Shown here piece by piece: positions 27,101 to 42,100 of a stretch of 64,000 nt of DNA (positions are counted from its first letter, which is position 1; each line of letters starts with the position of its first letter). The DNA is from Pelecanus crispus (taxonomy: Eukaryota; Chordata; Aves; Pelecaniformes; Pelecanidae): assembly GCF_030463565.1 (NCBI RefSeq), contig NC_134652.1:13803397-13867396 (forward strand). Direction: 5' to 3'. The translations under genes were made by a program, and so were the position numbers. The notes beneath the pieces are model-generated. The model ran no database searches. It was not told the origin of the DNA and worked only from the letters and a program-made list of their open reading frames with translations.

Positions 27101-30100
27101 GGTGCTTTTTGGAGCCCATGATGTGCAGATGTGGCAAGAACATACCAACCATTACCCACAGGGAAGTCCAGTGGACACTCTCAGACTTGCAGCTGTGGCA
27201 TGGAAAATGGGCAGAGATACCAACAACAGAGTCATTTCTGCCCCCTGTTTTCCACACCCCTCCAGACCTTTGGTGTTTCTACAGTCACTGCACAAAGAGA
27301 AACACCAGCTGTACTCAGGCCACCTTAATGATGCGCTATGACTACTTCTTTCCACAGCTAGGAAACAGAGGAAAGGCAGTCTGGCTACAGACTCTAAGTG
27401 TTTATCTTTTGGGAGTTCCTAGTCAGGGTGTACAGACAGACTAATAGGCAAAAGTGACTTTAGTGCAGTGCTGGCCTTACAAATTTGGCTAGCTGCCCCA
27501 TCCAATTCACTTCTATATTTTGTGATCATGACACATCTAAGCTACTTTGCAGTTTGTCTTCAGAGGTTCCTCCAGGCACTAGGGATTTCAGAGAATTCAT
27601 TTTGGTTTAGCAGTGACTGTCTGTTCTTCACCTCTAGATACCCTGAGATCTGATAGTAAAAGGTTGAGGTACCATGCACTGCGATCTCCTTGGTGTCTTG
27701 GATGAGGGTGTTGCCCGCAGAAACCTGCACAGTGACAGTGTTCATCCCCTCCACTGTGAAGATGTATGAGATGCTGCTCTCCAAGGTGATGAAGGGCTGC
27801 AAGAGGTAAACACAGATGGTAATTTCAAAATCAGGAGGAGATTAACTCAGGATCACAACATGCACCTGACTAATCTACCAGGCCATGATCTCCTTCCTCC
27901 CTGATGCAGGAATGATGCTCTGAGCTTGCATGTCCTGGCAAGGCCTAAATGTGGCCCAAACACCAATCAGTGACAGCTGTCCCATTGGTAAAGGTTTCTC
28001 TCACTTCAGTAAGTGCTTCCTGAAATATTCTTCCACTGAACTGCAACCCATTATGCTATGACTAGCTCAGTAGAGCACAGTCAGCAATAGCAGAATTAGT
28101 GCTGCAGAATGCAGTGTTGTACACACAGAGGTGTGCACACTCAGCACAGTTGCTACATCAGCTGTGCAAAACACAGGGTCCAGCTCAAAACAGCATTTGG
28201 ATATAAACCAAAGATGCAGATACTTCTTCAAAGAATACACATTGTTCAGATTCAGGACCAGCCCTTGCTCTCACGAGCACATATCCATCTATCTCCGAGC
28301 AACTCTGCTCAGGACAGAGTGAGGGCACCCAGCATTGCCCTGTCCATGCTTTGAGCCTGTAAGCTAGCTCCAACCATAAGTTGGCAAACCATGCTAACAA
28401 GGCTGAAAATATGGGATAATACCTGCTGACACTACTGACTGAATGTGGCTGAATGGTTTCCAGAGTAAAGCTGACCAGCCTTTAGCCAGGTCAGAGCCCT
28501 GGCAGAGAAGGCTGGCTTTATCTGCACCTTCTCAAACAAAAATGTCCTTGATAGCACTACAGCTCTCCTCTTTGCACAGGAAACTCTCATGATGATATAC
28601 ATCTAGATAAGTGCACCATGTTTGGGAAAAAGAGATTTACATGCCGAAAATCAAAGGTCTAGCCCTCGCAGTGCCATTGATCTGACAGCTGGTCTATAGA
28701 CAAATCTCTTGGTTTAGATTAAACCATTAAAATAGAAATAGTGATACTAGCCTCCCTTGCAAAAGCACTTAGAGGTCTGAAAGCGCAGATAAAACCATTG
28801 TACCATTGCTATTGTCCCTTCACCACACTGCCAGTTTGTTTCCAGAGGAAAACCCCTAAACATTCACCTTCCAGCTCTCATGCTTCATCCCATCGGACTG
28901 CCAATTTGCCTGCATTTCACAACAGTGGCCATATATGCCATTTTCATAGCCAAATCAAAATTACCACTGGCATATACCAGGCTGGTAAACCCATTTCCCT
29001 CCCTGCAGAATGCCACCTTCTTTTTACCACCTCATCCATGAGCTGAAAAAGTGGCAGGGGAAAAAAAAAAACAAATCCATTTGATCACAGGAGACTCACA
29101 GACCAAGTCAGCAAGACTGCCAACTTGTGCTAGCTCTGAAGGCCTAGCTAACATATAGTTAGACATGCACACATCCTGGACAAGTAGAATGGGCCTATAT
29201 CAAACTGCATGATATTAGCAATCTTCCCGGAGGTTACAGGTTGTGATTCTGTGCAAAGGCAGATAAGAGGAACCAATCTGGCCTTTAAAATTACAATTTT
29301 TCCTTTTTGTATGTGTGTATGCTGGACATTCCATTATCATGGATGATTTCACCTCCATCATGGAGTTTCAACATTCAGCCAACTCCTTAATTTTAATTCA
29401 AGCACCAAGACCTGGAAACTAATTCTAAATTAAATCAAGTAGTTTAAGGTTCATTTGCTCAAACCTATTAGACAGCTGGACACATTTATTAAACTGGACC
29501 TGTGTTAATCCAAGCAAATTGGCCTTTGGGTATACTGCAAAGATCAGCACAGCAGAAATTCAGTACAATGGTTCCAGCAAGGTGGGGAGGGCAGCAGAAG
29601 AGCCTCAGCCAGGTCATTTGAATCTAAGACAACATTCGCCTCTGCAGCAGCACAGAGAGTACCTTAGTGAGACTGCATAGTGACACAAAGCACATCTGGT
29701 TCTGCCCAGGATGCCTACAGGCTGAACAGGAAAAAAAGCTGCAGTCCATCAGCATGGAACCAGAATATATCACCTATCAATACCAGTCCCTATGCACAAT
29801 ATTACACACCTCATCCCGTAATTCACACACAAATCTGTGTCCCCATCTTCCACCAATACTAAGAGCACCACAGTTTGCTCATGAGTGGGCACAGAGAAGG
29901 ATCTGACACGTACATTAAACATCCCAGAAGGAATTTTGATGTGATGCAGACTGTTGTCCTGAAAAAAAAGGTGGCTGCTGCTGTTCAATTTCTGTATTAA
30001 GGACAAAAGCAATGGAAGGAAAACTCTGACACCTGGGTACACTGGAGGGCTTAAGCAGATGATCAAGTTACCAGTACCTAAATTGTCTCAGATGTACTTT

Positions 30101-33100
30101 AATGGCTGTCCATGTGTGAGCACTGAGCCAAAAATATCTGAACTGCAATGTAATTTTGCATCCCCCTCTTTCAGTGCAGTATAAACTATGTGGAATTACC
30201 TGGTACTTGTCATGGACTTGATGTATGTATGTGGGTGGTTGCCACAGCTCAGCTAGGGCGTAGCAACTTGCCAAGTTATAGTAAGTGGTTTTTGTTCCTG
30301 AGCGCTTCCGGTGCCTCAATTATGCTTCCACAAAAATAGGTGAGTTCTTACAGTAAGCTTCCTAACTTGATGTAAAATCCCAGTAGACACAGCATTTACT
30401 GGGTTTTTTTCTCCTGCTACTGTTGGTAGCTAGGGTAAGAGGTTAAAATGCAAGCAGCTTTGTCAAAGAGAAAATAAAATACTTGTGTGCCTGCTACTTT
30501 TTATCTCAAGTTCCATATTTCATGTAAAATCCCTGTTTTTTTCTCCTGTGTTCTCACTTCAGTGCCCACCTTCAATTGCAGTTCAAGAATGTAGACAATG
30601 ATGTGACTTAAACTGTTTTTGTAAATAACAGCAGATACTACATTGCAAAGTTATCGACTGTACATTTCACAACTGTAATAATGGAGGATAGTGCCTGTGT
30701 GTCAGCTGTCTCACTCCTAAAGCCTGCAATAAAAACTGTAGCTAATAAGCAATCCTGCTCTCTCCATTTGAAAGCATGACCACAACTTGTAGTTTCACTT
30801 ACTTTAATTATTGATTAAAAAGCTCTCTATAATAAATTTTTGCCAATCAATTGAAAATTCACTAGAAAGAAGTCTCACCTCTCTCTCTCTCTAATATATC
30901 CAAGACTGTGAACAATGCTTATGGACAGACAAAAACAATTCATTGAGAGTCTAGCTTGAAATTCTAGAAACAACTGGTTATCTGAACACCAACAGCCTTA
31001 AAGTATTGTGTTGGAATACAGCATTATATGCTGCATACTGGTACATAATGGAAACCCCCATGGTTATTTGAACACCAGCAGTTTTTAAACACTGTATTGA
31101 AAGCCAGTATTATCCCATATATAGTGGTATATAATTCAGTTAAGTTGCAAGTGAACACTGGTAATAACAGCAGTCTTCAAAGCTCAGTAGGGCTGATAAC
31201 AGCCAGATGTAAAAAAGTAATGACTCCTAAGAACAACATGAGACAGGAGGAAATAAACTTACAGTTGAAGTTCAGATAATGACAACCCTTTTTAGATAAG
31301 GAAAAAACTAAAACACAAAACAAGCAAAGGCAAGACATTTTTATTAGGGCTGAGAGAGTTCACTGTCTGGTGCAACAAGCTTGGGAAGTAAAAATGAACC
31401 AAAGGGCAGCTGTACCTTGGTGCTGTTACCAAACCACCAGAAGTAGGTAAGGGTGCCTGCCTGGCTGGGCCAAACTATTGCAGTAATGTTGACATCCCTA
31501 TTTCTGATGGCGACAAAGGGGACACTCAGATGGACATGCTCCACCGGACCTGTGGAAAGAGATAGATAATACTCAGTTATTAATTGAGTAATAATTAATG
31601 CAGGGATTGAGTTAAATCCTCCCTGCGTAGTTGTGGACAACAAGGATCTTTCCTTTAAATAAATCAAATGTCTCATGTCAGCAGTGAGACTCTATTATAG
31701 CAATACAAGACAATTTCAGCAGTCAATAAGCAAAAGAAAAAGATACAAGATTAATAAACATAAAATCACACATTTTTTTCTCACTCTTAATTCTAGGGGA
31801 GCCAGAAATGCACATTTTCCAAAATGCTAATTTCAGACAGGGTCGGCACTGTGTTTAGAAGAATTTTTTAAACGCAGTTTGAGGGAGAACAATGAACTGG
31901 CTTTGCACTGCATAGGGCAAGCTGCTATTGAAAGGTTGAGGGATAGGACACAAGAGAGAAAAAAGGTATTTTCTTGAAAATATATCCACTACCAAGATTT
32001 GTGGGAAAATCATTTTAGCCAAGATGATTTAAATCTTATTATATATTAGGCATTTATGACTTGATTAAATACTCCCTGACAGTTATTTGAAGGTATCCAA
32101 AAGAAAGATTCATGATTTTGGAAATACTTGGTATCTTTTTGACTTTGGCCTGACCTTGAGAAGTCTTTGGGGAGTCATTTGCCATCAGCTAAAAGGCAAG
32201 AACTACTTGAAAGACGTGTACATTGGCATATCAAAGCATTTAGCAGTCAGAAGAGCTTGTTTCTGAAAGACTTAAAAAATAACAAAGTATCAGTGCAAAT
32301 GTCCAGAATGAGTCCAGTGCATGAAGTTCAGAATTAAGAAGCCAGTTTTTCTCCAGAAAAAACATGTGTAAAAATACTGAGGTTTTGTTTGTTAGTTTGG
32401 TTAAAACTTTAACTATCTCCATTGTTTTCCTTCTTGTTTAATTTTTTGTTTTTACTGGTACTGAATTTCAGGTGGTAACTGCTGCACATCAGACAGTGAT
32501 ACTGAGTCTTTCTGGATGGTACCTTTTAAAACACAGAAAAGTGGTAGACTATCACTGTGAGAAGGAAAGGATGAAATAAGAAAGAAGTGAGGTGGGTTTT
32601 CTTGGAGTAAGACATTCATTCTGGGAAGCAGGAAATTTGCTGATTTTAACTGAGATATTTTCTTGTGTTACCTCTCAGCTTTTCAAGCATGAAATGGGGA
32701 CATTAATCACTTCTCCACCTACTTGGATTGCAAGGATTTTGGAGAGCAAGAACTGTTCTTTTACCACAAGAACACACAGCTCTGAGCACAATGGGACACT
32801 ACTCTTGCTTTTGGGTCCCTAAGAACTTGTTCTTTTTTGTTCCCCCTTTCCAAAGGTGTCTCTACCAGCAAGTCACTCCTGAAATCTGCCCATAGCAAGT
32901 ATTCTGAGCTCCCAAGAACAGCAGATTCCCCCAAATATTTTGTGACACTGCATGTAAGAGCAAAAATACTAATATCATCACTTCCTTTAAAATGAAGGGA
33001 TGAGCAGCTTGATGGCAGATACCAGAAAGGTGAAAAGTTGACTGACCACTGGTAAAGCTGCAGGGTAGACAACTACTGTGGCTTGAGGTCAAGGACCTTC

Positions 33101-36100
33101 TTTCTCCTTTTTTTCAGCACAGGATTCCAGCACCAGACAGATGGTATAATAAGGGTGATTTATATAGCAGGCATTTTTGTCTGTACATTTGAGCTTCAAG
33201 ATCAAACCTCCTATATTGACTAGTACATCCAAATATATTAAAAGTCTAGTACTGAGATATCATCTTATTTCAGTGTTAGCATGAATGTAAATGCTTGCAA
33301 AATATTTCTCTAGAGATAATGATAATAAGTTGGCCACCTAAGAATGCTATAAGAGTCAAAGGAGAGATCTGAGAGGCTGAAGAAGAAGAGGGTAGAGTAG
33401 CACAACCAGGCCAAGCAACTGCCCCTCGTAGCATTCTGCTTTAAAATCCTCACCATGAAAAAGCAGCTCCTATGAGAAAAATCAGATAATCCATACAAAG
33501 CTGGTTGTTATTACCAGGTAGCCATCACTTTTGTCAGCTAATGGCCCAAGGTGAAGGAAAAAACAGTTAATGCTCTAATAACAGGTTGTTAAATGCAGCC
33601 ATGATTGACTTTGAGGGAATTATGAGTATAATAAAAGCTTCAAGGAACATTTATCCCTTCACACAGGGAGCTCAAAATTAAAAAGAAGAAAAAAGTTCTT
33701 GAGTTTTGGAAATTTCTGACTTGCTTCCTTCCAGCAGAAAAGCTCAAGTAAAAGATAGACAGGCTAGAAGACATTCTGACAGGCTAAGGAGGAAGACAGA
33801 CATGGCTGTGAACACCATTAGGGGCAAAACCGATGAGGTACATCTGAACACAGATGGAGCTCTCTGCCCAGGAGATCTAGCAGCCTGAGAGCAGGACAAA
33901 GAACTGGGATCTTCCTGGTCTCACCCTGCATTCCACACCCTCTGCTCTCCCCTGTGGCTTTGAGAAAGCCAGCTGGGGGCTCTCTGAGTCTGCTCATTTG
34001 CCAAGTGAAGAGAAACTGCATTGATCTACCAAACAGAAGGGACAAGTCAGGGATGCATGTCAAACACATGAAATATGAAAAGTAGCACATTAGTCCTCAG
34101 TACATTCATATCCCAGGAGGTATGCTCATCATAACGTTTTTGTTTTATTTAATAACATTGTAAACTCCCAAATCCTGAATAACTGGCTCAAAATTTAGTA
34201 GATTAATCTAAACCTCTTCAATTTAGAAGTATATTGAAAACATGCATTTGGACTTTGTTTCAGATGTTGTTTGGTCTCTGACCCTTTCAGAAAGCCCGAG
34301 AAACATTTTCAAACTCTTCTCTGTACCTGTGAGGACTGCAAATACACTTGTTTTAAAAGAAGCTTCCCTTCCTCTTTATTCAATAAAGTTTACTTAAGAT
34401 AGAAGAGTATCTAAAAGTCCGAGCCTTTGGAAGAGCATGAGCTGCATATGTAGGTGGGTTTACATGTATTCTTAGGTCCCACTGAAGTTGCAGGGATTTT
34501 CAGTGAGCTTAGGTTTTTCACCCAAGGAATCCAGCAGCTGGAAGTACTTACAGACCACATGCAGGAAGAGGACTGCAGTGTCAGAGCCCAGGCTGTTCTC
34601 TGCATATGCTGTCACCTGAAATATTCCAGCACTCTTATACACATGCCGGATGCCATCCTCAACAGGGCTGAAATTAGCATAGGATACTGCAATGCCGTCT
34701 CCAAAATCAAGCTGAATGTTTGTCCTCTGGAGATCACCCTGCAACATAGATTGTTGGATTAAGAAACTGGGCTGATAAGAGTGATTTATATTACCCTCCA
34801 TCCCACTTCTCAGTTCCATTTCATCAGCATGGACATAAACTCGTAACTTTACCAAAAAAGTTTAGCTTTGTTCTGTCAGTCCCCAAAGGCACCAGTCTCA
34901 AATCAACACCAGGTAATTATATACAAGCAATGCTTAGAATAGCTGAACATTTATACCTGTAAAGCAATGTTATTCCCTCATCTTGGGTTTAGGGATTTTG
35001 GGAGGGCAGAGTGCCAAATGTCCATATATCAAGGAGACCATATTTGAATCATCTAATGCAATGCATGGTTGGGGATTATGTGTCACTGAAGTGGCTGGGG
35101 CTTTGCACAGCCTTTTGCTGAATGGGTGGTGTCCAACAAGTACCTCCATCAGAGGCAGTGAGATGGGAGGCACTACACTGATGGTAGGCTAGATGCTAAT
35201 TGGAAAGCAATTCCTGCGTGCCCTTGGGAGCATCGGAGACACTTTGGACACAGGACAATGGCTGAAGTGGCTCTCCAAGATGTTCCAAAGAAACAGAACC
35301 TGGTCACTGAGATGCTGTAAGTCTAGGGTAAGCTAGTTTTCCAGGATTCCTGTATAGTCAGTAGAAGAGAGAGAAAGAAAGACAGCAAGAGACCAACACA
35401 TCCCATCCTAAGGTGACATGAATCATATTCTGCAAATATCCATCCCTGTACCATGATGATACGGAGTCTAGATGACTAGTTTCAGTTAGACATGTAACTT
35501 AGGATGGCTGAATTTATACAGGTTGAGTCCCACATTGAGGACTGACAGCCTTTGCCTAATACCAGTCAACACACAGATAGGGCCTGGATACACAGGAGAA
35601 TGAAGTAAATGGCAAGAAAATCCATTCTAAGATTACTGTCAATGACAGCTATTAAACAATGGAGGAAACAACAGACAGGAGATTCCAGCACTGCAGGTAT
35701 TGTCTGGAGGCAGCAGTGGCACTGTTTTAATTTAAATCATGCTTTAAACCACTGTAGTTGAACTGTAGAAGTGTCTTGGAGCCTTCCTTTATACTTGTCC
35801 CCAGCTGACTGAAAGTAACACAAAACAAGGCTAATTTAAACAGAGCTAAAGCCCACTGCAGTGATTTCACTAAACTGAAATAAAACTACACCTCAGATTA
35901 AATCTCTGTAGCTTTCTGCATATATATATAAGATGTATTGGCCCAAGTAATTTCCTTTTATGAAAGGTCTCCACTGTATTCAATATGGGTGAAGAAGATA
36001 CCACTACCTTCTCGAGATGCTCCTAGCCCAAAACTGAAACCAATCCCCAGATATATTGAGGATAAAAATGAGATTCCAAAGTTTAAAAAAATGCAAAAAA

Positions 36101-39100
36101 TCCCTGCTCCTAAATTTAACTTTTTTTTTTTTAAAAAAAAATAGGAAATTCAGAAATATTTCATGGCCATCTCATAAACCCCATTATAGTTGTAAGTGCA
36201 CAGGGTCAGGATCAAAGCTAATGTGCAGTTCCAGTACATACTGATCTAAGGGAGGAAAGCAACCGTGTAAGTCACAGCCAGTTCTGATGTACTTCCAATC
36301 CCTTCACAGCAAGCTCAAATTCTGCAGGGTCCTACATCAACTGGACTCACTGGAAGAGACCACTAACTCACAGATTTCATTAAAGCCTCTGGGCCAGGTA
36401 TTGTACAAAACAAGCCATGACTTCCTAGAAAAACTGTGCAGATCAGACAAAGGGAAAAGATTGTCTGGGACAACCAAGCACGTGACAGTCCTTAAAAGTT
36501 AAAACTTTTAAAGAGCTTTACAACTCTAAAGAGCTGACAGCACCAGCTTTCCTCCAAGCAGTAGTTTTCAAGTTTACCTGTGTGTACAAAACACATGGCT
36601 TGCAGCCTAAATTCTGACTGTGAACCTCACATCTGTAAACAATTTTTCATATGGTCTGAACTCATTCATATGTAGCCCAGATCCATTTTGGATCATGACT
36701 TCTTATCATTCCAGAACAGTCAAGATAAAGGCAGAATATTGTCTGGATCATAGAAAAAGAGGTCCTTAAATCAGGATTAAATAGCTCACATGCTGTTCTA
36801 ACCCAAATGATCAGCAACTGAGAACAAAGGTACTCAACAAAGGCTCCGGCAGAGATATAAACATCCATGAAAGGCAAGAGGTCCCAGTTCTTGCCTCCCA
36901 CTGACTCCAAAACTCACAGGAGCTACTGTCTTACTGGCAGTTTCCATCAGCCTGTGGAAGTGGCAATGGTGTACTGACAGAGGCAGGATGCTGTGTTCTG
37001 CTATTGGTCCCAGCCCTGAAAGTGCACCTGATCTTGTCCTTTGGATGGAAACCTGGGAGCACAAACAGGAAGCCAGACTACACTGAAGCAGGTCCTCTGT
37101 GTAGATAATCAGGACCACAGCATGTCCCACAGAGTTTATCTTCCTCATAGGCTATGCCTGCATTAACAAATCAGTATATACAAAAGGTATTTTTCAGATG
37201 TGAGTTTGCCTTGAGCGTATACTTGGAGTCTACAGGTACATACCCATATAATCAGGGTTAATACACGTAGTTTTTGAACTATGGATATTTGGTTATATAT
37301 GTTAAATCTCCCTCCTTCCTTGCTCCATCATTCCCATTCCACAGGAGCCAAAGGAGTTTTGTCCACTGACTTAATCATGGCACAGTTTTCACCTCTGTCC
37401 TACTAGGACATTAAAAAATACAGTATAAACAAAAAAGAAAACATAGAGGACTAGAGTGGTAGTGACACTAAAACCTACCTATGATATTGAGTAGCCAATA
37501 ACATCCTTTTGACAGAGAGTTTTTTAAGTCACTCTAAAAAATTGTCTAGCAGTGGCAAAATTACACTCTTGGGATATTCAGTTATTTGATAGAAAGGCTC
37601 CCATAGCTTGTTAAACCTTTCAAAACCACTTCTCAAGGGAATGTACTAAGACCACAAGTTCATCTCATATGGAAGACGCTGAACAGAAGATAAAAATTTG
37701 ATCTGGGCTGGATGCATCACTGGTGACCTCAGGCTGAAATCTCTTGCATCCATCACGGCAGCTCCTCTCATGCCTTACAATTCTCTTTTCTATTTCCTCC
37801 TTGCTTCCCCAATATAATTCTATCTGAAATGAGAAGGTTTGAAGTGGAGAAGCAGGAACAGATTTTTTTGTGGCTGAACAGTAGCAGATGATCTTTCCAC
37901 CCAATTATGAGATTTGGGTCTTCAATGCAAAGCCTGCCCATTACACTAATCATGTTTTCTTTCTCCTTTCCATACCTCTCTATCCAGTATATAAAATACT
38001 AAAACAAGTGTTCTAACCCCACACATGATGTCAGATACTCTGCAGTTTATGAATATAAATTAAAATAGAAATGAAATGGATGCATTTCAAATGGAAAAAA
38101 ATCATTGCTCTCCATATATATTCAAAAGGCACATTTTATTGCTTTAAGCCCTGTAAACTACAAAAAGGGAATGAGCTAGGAGCTGTTACAAAGATTGGAG
38201 CTCTGCATACTGGAATCAGTGAGCAGGCAAAGGGTAATGGAATGGGTGGAGAGGAGTATTGCCGTGGAACAGCCCTTCAAAGTCATCTCTCCATCAAAAC
38301 TATCCTGGGAAAGTTTTCCTGCCTGGAAGCCACACTAGCAAAGCAACAAATACTGTAGAGACACAACAGTGGTTGAAATTTTGGCCTTCTGAAGTTAAGA
38401 GCAAAACTCCCACTGATTCCAGGAGAGCTACATTTCATCCAACATATGCTTGGGGCTGGATAGAGTGGAGTGTATACACAAGATGTATTTTGGTTCTTCT
38501 AATGAAGGTCTCAAATCATTCGCAGGAAAATATGACATGGATGTGGCTCTCTCTTTCTATAAACACAGTTTAGCCATCTTCTAACAGATGTGCAGAGTTC
38601 CAATACTTGCTCAGGCTGCTGCTTTGAATTGTCACTGCTTGCCTTCTCACCTCACATGCAATTACAACCCTCTAAGCCTTGCCATCACCTTGTAATTACT
38701 AAAAGAGGGAAGCTGTGAGATGGCATAAACAGGAGACAAGGGAACAGAACACTTCAGTAACTGGAGCTGCCACATACACAACCATTTAGGCCTGAGGGGA
38801 GTTTATGTACCCTTCGGAGGGGAGCTGGGTATGCATGGAAAAGATCAGGTGCAAAAACAGATTCATAGATCTGGTCGAGAACACAACTCCATACAACAAC
38901 AATTTGGCAGTCTATTATTTCTTTGTGCTCGAACTCAAACTTGGATTAAAAAAAAAGGTAAATAAAGAATCTTATTTCCTCACATTCCCTTGTATGTATA
39001 CACAGTCCAAATCACAGTCCAGACCCATATTTCTAAAAACACAGCAAAATCATCAGTCATTCTGCATTTCTTTGTCTGTTGTCATTGCCACGCACGTATT

Positions 39101-42100
39101 CTGAATTACCACTGTGAACAATACTACTAAAGCTAAATCTATAAATTCTGATAAATTTAGTTTTCCATTAACTATGATAAAGTCTTCATTTACCATTGGA
39201 CAGCATAAAGGTCAGTCACATATTGTGGGTGTGTACTAAGGAGGCAGAAGGGAACTGATGACTAATCACAAAGTTGCTGATCAGGGTTAGTCTGAAACAG
39301 TAGGAAGGCTGAACGGAGACCACACAGATGTATCCATAGAAGGGCTTGTCAGACTGCTGCTTGGCTCAGAAAGTGGGTGTAGACATCAGTGCAAAACAAC
39401 CCACCAGGAAACAGACTGACCAGAGAAAGTGGAGGGAGGCAGGAATGAATCTGTATGACAACAAGGTATGTAATAATTAAGACTTCTACAGAAATTATTT
39501 ATTCCAGCTAACAAGGAATACTTTGACAACAATTCATTTGTCTCAGGTTCCCACTAAAAGACTGGAACACTTTTGCCCAAAATCTCAGTGTTCTTCTCCC
39601 CCCCCCCCCCTTAAAATGTGTATTCTTTTAAGAAACAAGCTCAACACACAACTCTCTGTGGAATAACATGTTCATCTACAAAGACATGTTCTTGAAAATC
39701 CTCTTCCCTTAGAAAAAATTGTTTCAATGAAATGTTTTTCTAACTATCCCTATTTTTCAACAACGGACATAGAGTGAACGCCCTCACATATTTATTTAGC
39801 TGCCTCTTCAATCTCTAAAGCCTTGTAAAGACTCCACTCTTCAGCTACCTTGACTGCTGCCTTATTCCCCATCTGTTTATCATTCTTTGTACGCAGCAGT
39901 TCTGCTTGAGTTCCTTAATAAATTACTACTAGATTCCTAATTTTTAGATTATGCCTGTTCTTTTCTGAACTCCCACTCACAGTGTCTATACAAATCGTCT
40001 TACCATGTCAAGTCTGCAGAACATAAAAGAATCAGCCAGGAAGACAGGAAATCCCTTTTGTACAAAAGCAGAGCATGCATGAACCTCTGAGGAAGTATGT
40101 AAAAAGGCCCTGTCAGGTTAGTGTGGTCCCAATGAAACATTTAGTTACTGTATAAGAATTTAAATTAATAGAAATACGTGTTTAAAAAAAACTAATAAGG
40201 TATCATGAGAAAAAACTTCTCCATGGCAGTACGCTCAGACTTACAACAGCTTCTTGTACTCTTGAAGGTCTTAGTTGCCAGTGGAGGCTACTCCAGGGAC
40301 TGGGAGGAGAAGGGACACTAGGCTTGCACTGTTTCTAATATGATTTCCCTAGAGATCTGCTGTTGCTTGTTGTCAGAGGCAGGATACTTAGGAGACAGGC
40401 ATCTAGTCTGTCCTGGTGTCATTCTTATGTTTGTGACCATGACGTGTCTGGCCCCCAGCTGTCTCCAGGCACTGTCCCAAAATGAAGTGCACAGGACAGA
40501 GTAGATGACAAAATATATTTGTGGTTCTCCAACACCACCTCACTCCCTGGCTGCCCCTCCTGAGACACTCAAAGATGTTAGAAATGAGGTAGTGAGTTGA
40601 CCCTTCTGTTTAACCAGAAAGTAGATGTAACACAAGCGGGAAAATCACTGTTGGACCTCCAATGATACCTTCCATGGGCAGTCAAAAAGCAGCAGGGGAA
40701 TGCAGCAGATGCAAACACAGCAGGGCTTTTTGTGATGCAGTCACATATATCCCTAAACACCAAATCAAATCACAGACGAGAAGACGAATAAGATCATTTG
40801 AAAAACGCTCCTGTCAGCCTGAATACATACCAAGTGCCTTCCTTAGCTATGAAACCCTCCACTGAGCCACAAGCCTTGGTGACACAGGCTGCACCATACA
40901 TGTTTGCCAAACAGAGAGGTATCTGACTCACAAAGATCACCAGAAGTGCCTCAATATTTTGATGCTTCAGGCACCAGCATGGCCTGGTATAATTTACGCT
41001 ACTGTTGGTTACAGAAGGAATTGTACCATATTCAGGGTTCATGAAAGGCAGGTCTGCCTGACCAACCAGATCTCCTTTTATGACCTGGTGACCTGCCCAG
41101 TGGATGAGGAAAAGGCTGTGGATGTCATCTACCTGGACTTTAGTAAAGCCTTTGACACCGTCTCCCACAAGGAAGCTGGCAACTCATGGCTTAGGCAGGT
41201 GTACTCTTCATTGGGTGAAAAACTAGCTGGATGGCCAAGCCCAGAGAGTTGTGGTGAATGGAGTTAAATCCAGGTGGTGACCAGTCACAAGGGGTGTTCC
41301 CCAGGCCTCAGTTCTGGGGCCAGTTCTGTTTAATATCTTTATCAATGATCTGGATGAGGGGATCAAGTGCGCCCTCAGTAAGTTTGCAGATGACACCAAA
41401 CTGGGTAGGAGTGTTGATCTGCTGGAGGGTAGGATGGCCCTGCAGAAGGACCTGGACAGGCTGGATCGATGGGCTGAGGCCAACTGTATGAGGTTCAACA
41501 AGGTCAAGTGCCAGGTCCTGCACTTCGGTCACAACAACCCCATGCAATGTTAGACTTGGGGAAGAGTGGAAAAGCTCCGTGGCAGAAAGGGACCTGGGGG
41601 TGCTGGCTGACAGCCAGCTGAACATGAGCCAGCAGTATGCCCAGGTGGCCAAGAAGGCCAACAGCATCCTGGCTTGTATCAGGAACAGTGTGGCCAGCAG
41701 GAGCAGGGAAGTGATCCTGCCCCTGTACTCAGCGCTGGTGCGGCCGCACCTGGAATACTGTGTGCAGTTTTGGGCCCCTCAATACAAGAAAGACATTGAG
41801 TTGCTGGAGCGTGTCCAGAGAAGGGCAGGGAAGCTGGTGAAGGGTCTGGAGCACAGGCCTTATGAGGAGCGGCTGAGGGAACTGGGATTGTTTCGTCTGG
41901 AGAAGAAGAGACTGAAAGGAGATTGTAGTGAGGTGGGTGTTGGTCTCTTCCAAGTAACTAATGATAAGATGAGAGGAAATGGCCTCATGTTATGTCAGGG
42001 GAGTTTTAGATCGGATATTAGGAAAAGTTTCTTTACTGAAAGAGTGGTCAAGCATTGGAACAGGCTGCCCAGAGAGGTGGCAGAGTCACCATCCCTGGAA

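Noticed and set aside
40794..41667. Minus-strand and alternate-frame open frames over the CR1 element
   Set aside because: Shadows of the CR1 reverse transcriptase on the other strand or in other frames.
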